Shown here: piece after piece, positions 30,763 to 42,259 of the stretch
Numbering within the stretch: position 1 is the stretch's first letter
Layout: every line of letters begins with the position of its first letter
Assembly: GCA_009809945.1 (NCBI GenBank)
Contig: WTPW01000359.1
Coordinates: 72,450 to 136,449, forward strand
DNA from: Gigaspora margarita
Taxonomy: Eukaryota > Glomeromycota > Glomeromycetes > Diversisporales > Gigasporaceae
Direction of reading: 5' to 3'
Length of the DNA stretch: 64,000 nucleotides
Made by a program: the position numbers and the translations under genes
The notes under the pieces: model-generated
Told to the model about the DNA's origin: nothing
Database searches by the model: none
The model's input: only the letters and a program-made list of their open reading frames with translations

Positions 30763-33406
30763 TTACATGAACTCTTCCAAATTAAATTCTAAAGCAGAAC
30801 AAGGATAAGTTAGTTCAAAATTTTCTAGTACTTGAGGATGCAGAATTCCAAAGCTTCCTATTTTTTTTGTGATATTTGACGGTGCCTCTCCTTTTCGAAG
30901 GAAAATATCTGCACTTCGGTTGGGGAAATAGGTTGTATCTGATCATAATTGGAATATATAATAAATATAATAAATTAATTGTAAAATATAAAATTGTAAG
31001 GTAATACAATAATAGCCCATTCCTTGCAAAAAAAAAAACTAACGTACCATCAGATTCCTTTATAAAATATCCTTTCTTGTCATCTGAAGCCGAAACAAGT
31101 TTAACATCAAGCATATCCATAATGCGATTAAGAAGTCCTTGAATAATCTATTAAACCAAAATTTATTATCATATGACTATCAATGTGCCACATGAACTAA
31201 ATAGAATTATTGACTTACCTCAAATCCAGACACTTTATTACAATAAATTGCACATACATGCCTTTCATTTCTTGCTAGCCTTTCAAAGGAATTATCTTTG
31301 AAAACGACGTCGGATACTTCAAAAACTTTAATTGGCAATGTGTGTTTTTTGTTTTCTCTAACAGTTTTCAATACACCTGGCAAGAGTGAAGTACGAACGA
31401 CTTGATATTCTGCTGTTTTAGGGTTTGCTAATTTCACTGCAGTAAGATTATCATCTTTTTTGTTTAAATATGCGAAATTTTCGTCGTGTGAACACTATTT
31501 AAGATTTGTAAAGAATAATTATCCAAATTGCTCTTAATTATATGCAAATGGCTTTTTCCAACTACTCACCAAAATCAACGGTAAAACTTCTGTCCAACCA
31601 GCCAACGCTATTTCTCTTCTTACCAAATCACTAAATTTATTAACAGGTAATGATTTACCTACGGTTGCACAAGCTGGCAAAGTCTTTGGAATATTATTAA
31701 ACCCATATGCAATAGCAACATCCTCCATTATATCACATGCATGTAAAACATCAGCCCTGGTTGGTGGCACTTCAACCAATATTTTAGCTTCTTCTTCTAC
31801 ATCTTTAGCCGAAAGTGACATACGTTTTAAGAGAGTTACTAGTTCTGAAGTTTCAAGGCTTAATCCCGTACAGGCATTAATATAATCAGCTTTAACTGTC
31901 ATAGTTCGAGGTGAAAGATCTGGATAAATACGTTCAGTACCGTCAGGATAGATGACCTTAACAGGTTCTGCACTTTTAAATATTAAATTTTCTTAGCCAT
32001 ATTATAATAATTTACTTAAAAGTTATAAAAATATAAATGACAACTCACGTGAACGGTTGCTCACAATATTCAGAAAACATTGTTACAACAGTGTTTAAAA
32101 CAACTTTAGCCTTTGTCAAATCAGTTGCTGTACATTCAATGAATACATTTTTCGTATTCAATGTAATCTTTGAAAGATCACCATTAATTATTGGTGGCAA
32201 AGAACAAACCTTTCGGTTTGCATCATAGATAACAGGATAAACGGGTGAATCACGGATTATGTGAAGAAATTTTCCGAGATGTTTATCGGTCTATGAGTAA
32301 TTTATAAATACGTTATATTATAAAGTATATATTATTCTGAAATGTTTTACCAAAAATGAAATAATTTACAGAATAAAAGTTCATCAATTCTTCTCCGTCC
32401 AATTCTTTTGTCTGGTTCAATGGTACAAACTTTATTTCTTTTGGTGAAAGAGCCTCATAAGTAAAAGGTCCTTTAATCGTATCAAAATCATGAGTTCCAA
32501 TTGCGACCAGGGTTCGTTTTCTATATTGAAAATGAAATTTTAAATCTGATCCATATTACTTTTTCAAATTTACTTTAGAGCATTTATACCTGCAAATATT
32601 GTTATGCAATTTATCTTGCAGATCGATAAAGTTATTATAATTTCTTTCGGTAAACTTAATATTCCGAAGAATGGCGCCGACAACATGAGGTCGTATCTGA
32701 GCAGTCTGTAAAAAAAGTTATAAACTAATTCAAAATCTCATTAAAGTGTATAATATTGTCTTCCCACAATGCACAAACCTCAGGCTTTATCACTATTTGT
32801 ACATGTCCATCCGCTGGCTCAACAAGCTTATAAGGCGGCGAATTCGCTTTTTCTTGGAAAATTAGTAAGGCACGCGAAATGCCTTCATGACAAAGAAGGT
32901 CATATCTAAAAACATTTAATATAATCCATATAAAGCATGTAATCTCTTATAAATTTATAATTCATTTGTACGAACGATTTAATGCATGCTAGATTTGTTC
33001 ACCTATTAGAAGGGATATCGATCTTTAAAATTGGCCGTTCTGATAATCCCTCGGCTTTAGCTATTCCAACTTCTTTACTAGCCATTTCTTTTTCGGAAGT
33101 CTAGCTTAAACAGGTAAAAAAAAAAAACAGGGTTAATTTCATTTATCACAGTATAAAATGTCGACTCAATGTAAAATTAGCATTCATACGTCTTCTTCAA
33201 GTTCAATTCCGAATTCAAAGCATAATTCACGGAATTCATCCGTGGCTAATAGAGTATAGGTTAAAACAAGTAGTCATATGAAAACATTTTTATAGTAAAA
33301 CATTATTAGAGTTTACAAACTTTTCTATTGACCTTCGCCTCCACTTACTATAATGTTTTCCAAGAGCCTGAAAAAGTTCATTTTTATCTACGTTTACGGT
33401 CGGCAT
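30763..33406 (-). CDS. FRS1/FARSB-like: Phenylalanine--tRNA ligase beta subunit, cytosolic
   Basis: Eleven minus-strand exons (33406-33349, 33245-33190, 33100-33003, 32905-32779, 32705-32590, 32520-32370, 32290-32049, 31972-31570, 31494-31219, 31147-31048, 30938-30763), all GT-AG and in phase, give 600 residues against about 590 in human FARSB. The N terminus [19 protein letters not shown] matches the family start. The B3/4-type editing region follows with [65 protein letters not shown] and [11 protein letters not shown]. The B5 domain contains [20 protein letters not shown] at about 350. The catalytic-like module contains [48 protein letters not shown] and [19 protein letters not shown]. With the alpha subunit it charges tRNA-Phe in the cytosol. 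It is a complete gene with no visible defect. Confidence 0.94.
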
Positions 33407-33505
33407 TTTTCGGATAAAAAGAACGCTAAAAGAGTAGATATCGAATATCGATCGCTTTAATTATTTTAGATGATCAATGCTAAGTCGGTCACATGTCAGG
33501 TTACG

Positions 33506-33510
33506 ATTGG
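33506..33510 (-). promoter_or_regulatory. CCAAT box upstream of PheRS beta
   Basis: ATTGG on the plus strand is CCAAT on the gene strand (cgcccaatcg), about 100 bases upstream of the start codon at 33406. It is the only classical promoter motif seen there. Confidence 0.35.
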
Positions 33511-33539
33511 GCGATTTTCTTTCGATATGCTACTTTATA

Positions 33540-34339
33540 CATAGGCGGTTCAAAAAATTCTGTGCTTATAAAGAATTGTGCTTATATAAAGGTTAAATTT
33601 ACAGTTAAATCTCTTTTATGATCACATATTTGGTTTTAAAAAATTTTAAGATTGTGCTTATATAGAAGTTATATTTATATATATATATATTTTTCTTAAA
33701 GATGAGACCATGCTTTTATTTTATATTTATATATTTAATATAAGTTGGTTTTAAAAAATTAATGAAATTATAAGTAAATATGACTATATATTATATGATT
33801 ATAAAGATAAGTTTGATTATATTTTTATATATACGTATATTGATAATTATAACTTTATACTGTATATCAGATACAGTATAGAACAGCTAAAGATAACTAC
33901 TTTTTTTTAAAAAAAGTGCCAAATTTGAGATTATGTAATCAAATATAATTGGCTAATTTTTGTATAATGATTCTGATTAATTGAAATATATAAATATTTT
34001 TTTTTTACATATTAAAACACCAAATTTTTGATTACATATAAACTTCAAACTCTAAAAACTTTTTAATTTTATAATAAAAATAAAAATCTATTCTAACAAA
34101 TTGTAGCTTAGATTAAAAGCAACAAATTTGTAAGACAGATCTTTTTAAAAATTATTTGTTTTTAAATTATAGGCATTTTTAGATTTTATATATAAAAAGA
34201 TGAATATCTTTAGCTGTCCCATACTGTACTAGAAGTCTTATCAAAATATTGTATATCTGTTTATTTATTTAACCAATTACAACAATAATTTAATAATTTT
34301 TTAATTTATTTTGGATTTATAATAGCTCCTGTTTTCTAA
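33540..34339. other. AT-rich spacer
   Basis: This is extremely A/T-rich with ta-repeats and gcttatataaagg/gcttatatagaag duplicated near 33590 and 33660. Nothing is supported. Confidence 0.35.
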
Positions 34340-34341
34340 TA

Positions 34342-34697
34342 TATGGGCCCTCAAAAGTAGAAACCAGGGAATTTGGCCAATCACGGGTTTTGAGAAAATC
34401 GGCAAAAACTATTTTGTTACACAAAATCAAAACAATCTAAAAATAGGTTATTTATGATTAACAAACCTGTTTAAACAGGATTATTAGATCTGTAGATCCG
34501 TATTATTATCGGTAAATCTTGATAAATCTATTTTTAGATTATAGTATCAAAAGCTTTTAACTGTTGTATCACAAAGTGATCAGACTTTCATTATTAAGTA
34601 AAAAAGATTGGGCCTAAAATTTTACACCTGATCAATCAAACAGGTCAATTTTCAAAAAATAGTCAAATTTCTTGGTTTCTACTTTTGAGGGCCCATA
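34342..34697. mobile_element. 356-base TA-flanked MITE
   Basis: TATGGGCCCTCAAAAGTAGA at the left and its complement at the right form a perfect terminal inverted repeat that extends into aaccaggga/aaccaagaa. TA lies on each side. The interior is AT-rich without an ORF. It belongs to the Tc1/mariner type by target site and end structure. Confidence 0.82.
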
Positions 34698-34699
34698 TA

Positions 34700-35204
34700 T
34701 ACAATTAATACAAAATATAATACTTATTTTTAAATAGAGAATATAAATTTGTTGCATCTGTAACATGTTGTACCTGTGATCTGACCAATCTAATTGCATG
34801 ATTTTGTAGAAAAAAATTTTTTTAAAAAAATATAAAATTTTGCTTAGTAAAATATAAAAATAAATAAACAAAAACAAACAGTCTTAGTAAAAAAAAAAAA
34901 AGCTTTATAAAAAAAACAAAAATTTCTAATATTAGTATATATAAATCTTTTTTTTTACTAAAACAATTTATCTTTATATTTAAAAAAATTGTTTAGTATA
35001 AAATTTTGCATATAATATTTAAAAAATAAATATAGATTAAATTAGTAATAAAAAAGTTTTATATATGCTAATGTTGGAAATTTTTATAAAATTTTTTTAT
35101 TTTTTTTTTTAATTAACCTAGTGGTTATACCATATTTTATTTAAGAAAAAAAAAATACATATGCAAATACTATTCTACTTCTAGTTTTTTAATTTTACAA
35201 TTAA
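34700..35204. other. AT-rich spacer
   Basis: Very A/T-rich; several aaaattttttt and tttaaaaaaa tracts. Similar tracts (tactaaaacaatttatctttat, aaaattttgcatataatattt) recur at 36410-36480 and 61430-61530, so this is old repeat-derived DNA. There is no gene. Confidence 0.35.
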
Positions 35205-36345
35205 AATATGATTCGTCTAGTTACCAAAGGCACTTATCCATGATCTGCCAGAGTAGATTTCACTATCCCTTAGATTGTAGTAGAACACAGGCAAATTTGC
35301 CTGTGTTTTTTTACTTTTTTTGCTCTGATTTACTTTTTTTAAATATCAAGATAATTAAATAAAACTTTGTACAATTATATTTAAAAATAAGGATTACTTT
35401 TTTGCAAAATTAGTTTTTATATTGTAAGGAAAAATTTTTAAGTTATATATAAGCTAAAAATAGATACTTTAACAAAAAAATTTTTAAAAAAATTTTATTA
35501 CAATTTCTCTGTAATCTTATTTAGTTTTAGTTTTAAAGCTATAGTTCTTAAGACAATATTGTAGTTTATATAAAGGATGATAACTTTTATTATTGCAACT
35601 TTAATAATTTATTTGTAAAAATCAAGACTTGTATTAGAAGTAAAAGTTTTTTTTATAGACAGGAACATATAAAATTTAAGAAAATCAAAAGAAAAATTTT
35701 AATAGTAAAAATGCTAATACAAGAACTTTAAACTTTGATTATACTAAAGTTTTTTAATAATTTTAAAAAATTTTTATAACAAAGTTACTAAAACAAAACT
35801 CAAAGAATATTTTTTACTTAGAAAATCTATAGCTAAAATCAATATTTAAAATTTTATTAAAATTTTATTAAAATTTTTAAAATATGCAGTCAAATTTGCC
35901 TGTGTTACAATCTAAGGGATAGATGCTAGTGAAATTAATTTCACCAATTTCACCAATTCATCACCAATTTCACCAATAGTGATAAAATTATTTCACCACA
36001 TTTCACCACATTTTACCAGCATCTATAGATTTTACCTTACAATTACCAAGATTCAATTATTTTAAGTAATGGATTACTAGTGTGGATCTACAGCTAGTCA
36101 TGATCACCAACTTTTCTTTAAAACTCTTCTACCTAGTAGAGATGTTAACTAATAGTAACAGTATAGTAAAAAAAGAAAGAAAAAATAAAAACTTGAAAAC
36201 ATTATATAAAAGGGGTGTATGGAAAAATGAGTATAAGAGTATATAAAAGGGGAATAACTAATCAACCTAAGTGAAGACCAAATAAAAAAAAGACAAAATA
36301 AAAAAAGCAAAAAAAAGTCTATGGTCTAATATATATATATTAGAA
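35205..36345. repeat. Dispersed A-tailed repeat interrupted by a 654-base element
   Basis: The segment ctagttaccaaaggcac ... gatctgccagagtagattt, the part after the inserted element, and the A-rich tail (aaataaaaaaaagacaaaat) resemble 280-760 in order and content, suggesting an old retroposon family. A tcaccaatttcaccaa microsatellite lies at 35935-36015. The TA-flanked element at 35266-35919 is inserted in it. Confidence 0.4.
35266..35919. mobile_element. 654-base TA-flanked element, copy 1
   Basis: It begins TCCCTTAGATTGTAGTAGAA and ends in TTACAATCTAAGGGA, flanked by TA on both sides. Just inside each end is the palindrome CAGGCAAATTTGCCTG (one side degraded to cagtcaaatttgcctg). The interior is AT-rich and non-coding. 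It is almost identical in length and sequence to 37006-37659, and an older partial copy lies at 2715-3008. Confidence 0.87.
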
Positions 36346-36802
36346 ACAAAAAGAAAAAGAAAAAAGAAAAAGAAAAAAGAATCTAGAATATTCCATCAGA
36401 AAATAAAACTTTTTTATTACTAAGACAATTTATTTTTATATTTTAGAAAAAAATGGTCAGAATAAAATTTATATTATATAATATGCTATTTTATATATAT
36501 TTTATACTTTATTAAATAAAATTTTTAATTTTTAAAAAATAAAATTTGAATATTGCTAACCATAACTGCAGTAATGATTACCTGTATATAATTTGCCAAT
36601 CAAAATTCAGGATCAGGTATAACATGTAAATTAATCTTGTATAACAAAAATAAAGCATTTTTTAAAAAATCACTTCTAACTAAAAATTTTGTCTATGAAA
36701 CTATTTTTTTTTATACAAAAAAAATTCTTTGCTAAATTTTACTATATATAAAGCTCTATTCTAATCTCTAACCTTTATCCTTACCCTAACATGAAAAGGA
36801 TT
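36346..36802. other. AT-rich spacer with eroded MITE-like interior
   Basis: 36560-36800 resembles, in reverse complement, the interior of the 42791-43079 element (gctaaattttac, aatctctaacctttatccttac), including the telomere-like run. Clear ends are missing. Confidence 0.4.
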
Positions 36803-37005
36803 TAATTTTTATTTAATTGATAATCTGCCTGTTAACTGAAGAGTGATGAAATATGGCATGCTTCCATTTAAATTTTTTTTTCTTATTAAGTTAACGATTG
36901 TAGAGCTCGTTAAGACACATCTAATGGTGGTTAGATTATCCAAAATCGGTCTAGTGGATGGCAAGATATCATAGAAAAATGATTGGCCAACTATATAAAA
37001 TCCTA

Positions 37006-37659
37006 TCCCTTAGATTGTAGTAGGACACAGGCAAATTTGCCTGCGTTTTTGCACTTTTTTTGCTCTGATTTACTTTTTTTAAATATCAAGATAATTAAAT
37101 AAAACTTTGTACAATTATATTTAAAAATAAGGATTACTTTTTTGCAAAATTAGTTTTTATATTGTAAGAAAAAAATTTTAAGTTATATATAAGCTAAAAA
37201 TAAATATCTTTAAGAAAAAAATTTTTTAAAAAATTTTATCACAATTTCTCTGTAATCTTATTTAGTTTTAGTTTTAAAGCTATAGTTCTTAAGACAATAT
37301 TGTAGTTTATATAAAGGATAATAACTTTTATTATTGCAACTTTAATGATTTATTTGTAAAAATCAAGACTTGAATTAGAAGTAAAAGTTTTTTTTATAGA
37401 CGGGAACATATGAAATTTAAGAAAATCTAAAGAAAATTTTAATAGTAAAAATGCTAATACAAGAACTTTAAACTTTGATTATACTAAAGTTTTCTAATAA
37501 TTTTAAAAAATATTTATAACAAAGTTACTAAAACAAAATTCAAAGAATATTTTTTACTTAGAAAAGGTATAGCTAAAATCAATATTTAAAATTTTATTAA
37601 AATTTTATTAAAATTTTTAAAATACGCAGGCAAATTTGCCTGTGTTACAATCTAAGGGA
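37006..37659. mobile_element. 654-base TA-flanked element, copy 2
   Basis: It has the same ends and exactly the same length as 35266-35919, with only scattered differences over 654 bases. CAGGCAAATTTGCCTG is intact near both ends. The TA duplication lies at 37004-37005 and 37660-37661. It is inserted at the left tip of foldback B inside foldback A. Confidence 0.88.
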
Positions 37660-37660
37660 T

Positions 37661-38078
37661 AATGCAAATTACATATGAAAATCACTATAGGCAAAATGTA
37701 GTATGCTTCCATTTAAAAATTTTTTTCTTACTAAGTTAATGATACATATTTACTAATTGAAAGTTGTAAAGCTTATTAAGACGCATCTAGATGGTTATAT
37801 CATCCAAATCGGCCTAGTGAATGATGAGATATCATCAAAAAATGATTGGCCAACTATATAAAATCTCTATGTAAACAAATATTGTTATAGTCAGCCAATC
37901 GTTTTTTAATGATATCTCGCTATCCACTGAGCTGATTTGGATGTTCTAACTACTGCTAGATGCGTCTCAACAAGCTCTACAACTTTTAATTAGTGAACAT
38001 GTATCATTAACTTAGTAATAAAAAATTTTTAGATAGAAGCATGCCACATTTCGCCTATAGTAATTTTATATGTAATTT
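37661..38078. mobile_element. Long-arm foldback B
   Basis: ATGCAAATTACATATGAAAA and the complement of ATAACACAAATTACATATAA mark the ends, followed by tcactataggcaaaatgtag. The arms mirror through aagttgtaaagcttattaag, atgatgagatatcatcaaaa and gattggccaac to a centre at about 37870. It is the same family as A, C and D but a distinct insertion. Confidence 0.75.
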
Positions 38079-38309
38079 GTGTTATGAGATTTTATATAGT
38101 TAGTCAATCTTTTTTCTACAATATCTTACTATCCACTGGGCCGATTTGGATGATCTAACTATTGTTAAATGTGCTCGATGAGCTCTACAACTTTCAATTA
38201 GTGGACATATATCATTAACTTAATAAGAAAAAAATTTTAAATAGAAGTATACCACATTTCATTACTCTTCAGTTGACAGGCAGATTATCAATTAATAATA
38301 AAAATTGTT

Positions 38310-39030
38310 TATGTATTGTAGATCACAAGTGATTATTACCGCAGTTATAATTAGCAATTTTCATAAAATTTTGTCTACAAAATTGTATGATTTGATTGAT
38401 TAAAATCATATAATACGATATATTATAGGTCAACAAATTTATATTCTCTTTTAAATATTATTATATCAAATTTTATTTAATTGATAATCCAAATAAGTTC
38501 TGCAAAATTACTATATTGGAACAATAGTAAATTTTGAAAATAAGAGGCATACTATTTATTATATAATTTTTACAATGAATATATAATCAGAAGTAGTGAT
38601 CATATTTATATATTATATTAACCAATTTGAATTAAATAAAGTGGTCACATAGGACTTCAGACATCTCTTATATAGGTCATAACTGGATTTTGGCCATTTT
38701 AATCTAATTTGCTAAAAACAACAAAATACATTTGTTTAAATAACTTTTAATTTAGTAATCAAAATTGAATGAACTTTTTTTTGTTAGATGCACCTTACTG
38801 AGTGCTTTGTTTCAAAAAAAGTTTATTCAAATTGGACCACTAGATGCCAGGATAATTGTCAAAAACTGGTTTTTTGCTTTTCAAATTTTAGGGATTTTTG
38901 CTAAAGGAATTAAGTATAACCTCTGTACTAAATGTTCAAGTTCTGATTACACCATATATGGATAAGAATATCTACTAAGTAAAAAATATTATGTAATATA
39001 TAGCATGCCTCTAAGTACAATAAAATTTTT
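38310..39030. other. Spacer between foldbacks
   Basis: This is AT-rich; the short plus-strand open stretch at 38765-38965 has no coding character. There is no RNA gene or terminal repeats. Confidence 0.3.
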
Positions 39031-39034
39031 ATTA

Positions 39035-39426
39035 TATGCTAAAATCTAAGCAAAATCTAATAAAAGGTAATTTTTTTATTAAGTTAATAACCAAAATCAA
39101 TTAATTAAAGTTGTAAAACTTACTAAGACATATCTATAGTAGTTAAATCAACCAAATTGGTGTAGTGGATACTAAAATATTGCTAAAAAACAATTGAATA
39201 ACTATATAAAATCTTATATAAACAAACTATTGTATATATAAAAATTTTATATAGTCAAATAATCATTTTTTAGTAATATTTTAGTATCCACTAGACCAAT
39301 TTGAATAATCTAACTACCATTAGATGCATCTTAGTGAGCCCTATATCTGTTAATTAATTGACTTTGGTTGTTAATTTAATAAAAAAAAATTACTTTTTAT
39401 TGGATTCTGTTTAGATTTCAGCATAT
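39035..39426. mobile_element. Long-arm foldback D
   Basis: The ends atatgctaaaatctaagcaa and the complement of atttcagcatat mirror each other. The arms continue with taataaaaggtaatttttt, aagttgtaaaacttactaag and gtgtagtggatactaaaata to a centre near 39230. It shares arm motifs with A-C (cttactaagacatatct, tagtggat) and has no ORF. Confidence 0.72.
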
Positions 39427-39465
39427 AGTTAATTGATAGTCTGCTAGTAAATTAGAGATTGATTA

Positions 39466-39923
39466 TAGTGTAACATGATGCAAATCATATGTAAAAATTA
39501 CTATAGGCAGAATGTGGCATGTATATATATATATAATTTTTTTACTAAGTTAACAACTTGTATCGATTAATTGAAAGTTGTAAAGCTTATTGAGATATAT
39601 TTAATAATAGTTAAATTATTCAAATTGCCTAGTAGATGGCAAGGTAACATCAAAAAATAATTGGCTAACTATATAAAATCTCTATATAAATAAATATTGT
39701 TTATATAGAGATTTTTATAATTAGCCAATAATTTTTTAATGATCTTTCACCATTCACTAGGCTAATTTGAATGATCTAACTACAGTTAGATACATCTTGA
39801 CAAGCCTTACAATTTTCAATTAATTGATACAAGTTATTAACTTAGTAAAAAAAAAAATATATATATACATGCCATATTCTGCTTATAGTAATTGTTATAT
39901 GTGATTTGCATTATGTTACACTA
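39466..39923. mobile_element. Long-arm foldback C, 458 bases
   Basis: TAGTGTAACATGATGCAAAT opens and its near-complement ATTTGCATTATGTTACACTA closes the element. The arms mirror through tactataggcagaatgtggc, gttaacaacttgtatcgatt and ttggctaactatataaaatc to a centre near 39695. It is the best-preserved member of the palindrome family and defines its true ends. Confidence 0.8.
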
Positions 39924-39929
39924 AATATA

Positions 39930-41028
39930 ATAAAAATTTTGCTCAAATTCTAATATATAAATTGTACTAATTTTATTCAGATTAGCAATTAAATATTTTA
40001 AATAAGGGTGCTAATATTTATTAGATAATATTTTAGAAAGTAAGAGGTTAAGCAAAACCTTACCTCATATAAAATATTATAGCCAATCAAATTTAGCCAA
40101 ATATATTATCTGAGAGTAGCGGTAAACCTCTATAGTAAATGGATATTAGATAATAAATATCAGCACTCTAATTAAAAATAAGAATATAAATTTGTCATAT
40201 CTGTATATATTGTACTATGTAATTCTAACAATCAAATTGTATAATATTGTAAAAAAAATTTTTTTTAAAAAATTAAACATTTTACTTAGTAAAATATAAA
40301 AATAAAAGCTTTAAAAATGATGCACCCTTTTATGTTTCTTAAAAATTTTACTAGGGTAACTCCTGTTGCATTTTTAATAAAAGATACCCCTTTCATGATA
40401 TTATTTTAAATTTTAATTTTAAATTAATCCTAAATCTAAGGGCAGTGTTGTACATTTTGGCTGTTCACAGCCTTTTTTGGCTTGTTCATGTCCAAAATTG
40501 TCCAAATATCCAAGATTGTTCAAGGCTTTCATAATTAATAAATCTATTTAAAATATATATATATATATATATTTTTAGATGCTAAATACATTCTAGTTAA
40601 AATTAAAATAGGTTATCTTAATAAAATTTTAAGTAATTCTACTTTATTTAATTGTCCAAAATTGTCCAAAATTGTTCAAATTATTGTCCAAAGCTGTCCT
40701 GTAACAACACTGCCTAAGGGTGCTAAAATTTATTATCCAATATCTATTTACTATAAAGGCTTACTCTCCTACTAGATAAGTTTATATATAAAATTTTAGC
40801 CAATCAAATTTAATTAAGAGATAAGGTTTTGCTTGATCCCACCCTCTAAAATATTACCTAATAAATATCAGCACCCTAATTCTAATCCTAATTTTAACCC
40901 TAAACTTCTAATCTTCTAACTCTAACTCTAACTCTAATTCTAATTATTACCTATAGAGGTGTACCAGAACCCCAAATAATCTATATGAGATCATATTTGA
41001 AAAATTGCTAATGAAGGCTCTTTTTTTT
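39930..41028. other. AT-rich spacer with degenerate telomere-like run
   Basis: This is non-coding. attgtccaaaattgtccaaa and related attgttcaaa units repeat at 40490-40520 and 40655-40690. A ctaactctaactctaactct run at 40916-40938 is telomere-like. gataataaatatcagcaccc and gctaatatttattagataat (40010-40170, 40735-40870) are inverted relative to each other, suggesting an old palindromic element. Confidence 0.4.
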
Positions 41029-41043
41029 AAAAAAGGATATATT

Positions 41044-42243
41044 AGGTTTGGGCCCTATAGCTTACTTGTTAAGTTGCCAAACCTCCATGGTAGTTAAAAG
41101 TCAAGGTCCACGGTTCGAGTTGGGCTAGAGACGAAAAATACTCTGTAATCTAAAAAGGAGCCAAAATCGAACATGGAGCCCCGTGAAAGTCCAAGTGAAG
41201 TACGGATCTAGAATTAGGAATTCCTGAAAGGAGATCTAGCCATAGAGAGTTGGCGTTACGTGCAATGGTTGATATTGCATAAGGTTTTGGGCAAATAGGT
41301 TATATATGTAAATCCACGATTGGCAGAGTAGCACCAACAACCCCTAGATGGTCTGGGGATCTTGATTGGAAGGGTAATACTAGTGTCACAAAAACTGGAG
41401 TAACAGGTAATGTGGTGAATATGGTAAAGATCTGTGGCAAAGGATTGGCCTAACTAGGTCTGGAACACCTCTGGCGCTATACAAGATTGGAGGTTGCATT
41501 AGGTACTATATTGTACATTACTAACTTCAGTAATAGGTGCCATACTAGTACGTTATAAGTCAAGGTTCCAGGCCTCTTTGCAATACCAAGCTAGAAGTGA
41601 AAACGACTGTCAGTAGTACACCCACACTAGATGGGAAGCCTATGGCGATCATGCTACAGACGATACCAACTATAGTAGCACTATAAAAGGTAAGTGGTAC
41701 AATGCAGAATAACAACTGGAATTTCAATAAATCTGGCTGTGCCCATTTGGGAAAGGTTGTAGCTTGAGATACAGATCGTGTTATGGCAGCACCCCAAAAG
41801 TTGGCTTGAGATACAAACATGATGGTGGCAGTACAATATGTACTCAATTCAGAGTAGTACTAAATCAAATATAAGATCATGTACACCAATTTGGGAGCGA
41901 CAAGAGCGAAAAACTGCTGGAATGAACCAAACTGGAAAAAAAGAAAGTTGCTGCAAGAAGTGGATAGGGGGACAAGGTACCAATAATAATATAGAAGATC
42001 TTGTATAGAAATAGGTAGGTTGTATGCTAGCTAAGAAGGTAATTGATGGGGTAATAGCTGTAAGTTAGATTCTAAAATAGCAAAGGTATGACTAAATTGC
42101 TAGAGTGGGTGTCATTAAGTAATTAGTGTAGCACAACTCAAATACTGTAATATTCAATTGTAACAAGTTCTAAAAATAATTAATAAAGATTTATAGTATA
42201 TAAGCAATTTAAAAAAAAAATAAATAAAAAAATAAAAAAAAAT
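41044..42243 (+). mobile_element. 1.2-kb GC-rich retroposon with tRNA-like head
   Basis: It is flanked by a perfect 15-base direct repeat AAAAAAGGATATATT (41029-41043 and 42244-42258) and ends in an A-rich tail (about 42205-42243), the marks of target-primed retroposition. The head holds a box A-like TAGCTTACTTGTTAAG (about 41057) and a box B-like GGTTCGAGTTGGG (about 41113), with spacing expected of a Pol III tRNA-type promoter. The body is clearly GC-richer than its surroundings, has no convincing ORF on either strand, and includes ctagatggtctggggatctt and similar tracts. SINEs are usually 100-600 bases, so 1.2 kb is exceptional. A captured long non-coding RNA behind a tRNA head is an alternative. 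Confidence 0.75.
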
Positions 42244-42259
42244 AAAAAAGGATATATTT

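Larger units (their letters stand above)
36803..38306. mobile_element. Long-arm foldback A, hosting two further elements
   Basis: The outer ends aattgataatctgcctgtta and taattgataatctgcctgtc (right end, complemented) are inverted, followed by actgaagagt(g/a)atgaaatatggca. The arms (36803-37003 and about 38079-38306) mirror each other through gctcgttaagacacatct, ggtctagtggatggcaa and gattggccaactatataaaa. Between them sit the 654-base TA element (37006-37659) and foldback B (37661-38078). It has no coding capacity. Confidence 0.75.

Noticed and set aside
34632-34877. 81-codon Phe/Tyr/Ile-rich minus-strand ORF
   Set aside because: It straddles the end of the 34342-34697 MITE and consists of A/T-driven codons.
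38765-38965. 66-codon plus-strand ORF between foldbacks
   Set aside because: No recognisable motif, and surrounded by palindromic repeats; chance frame.
41057-41130. Functional tRNA gene at the head of the 1.2-kb retroposon
   Set aside because: Box A and box B are recognisable, but the acceptor stem and T arm do not pair properly, so it is tRNA-derived promoter sequence rather than a tRNA gene.
41560-41847. 95-codon minus-strand ORF in the 1.2-kb retroposon
   Set aside because: Hydrophobic mixed composition, no family resemblance, antisense to the proposed direction of the element; likely a by-product of its higher GC content.
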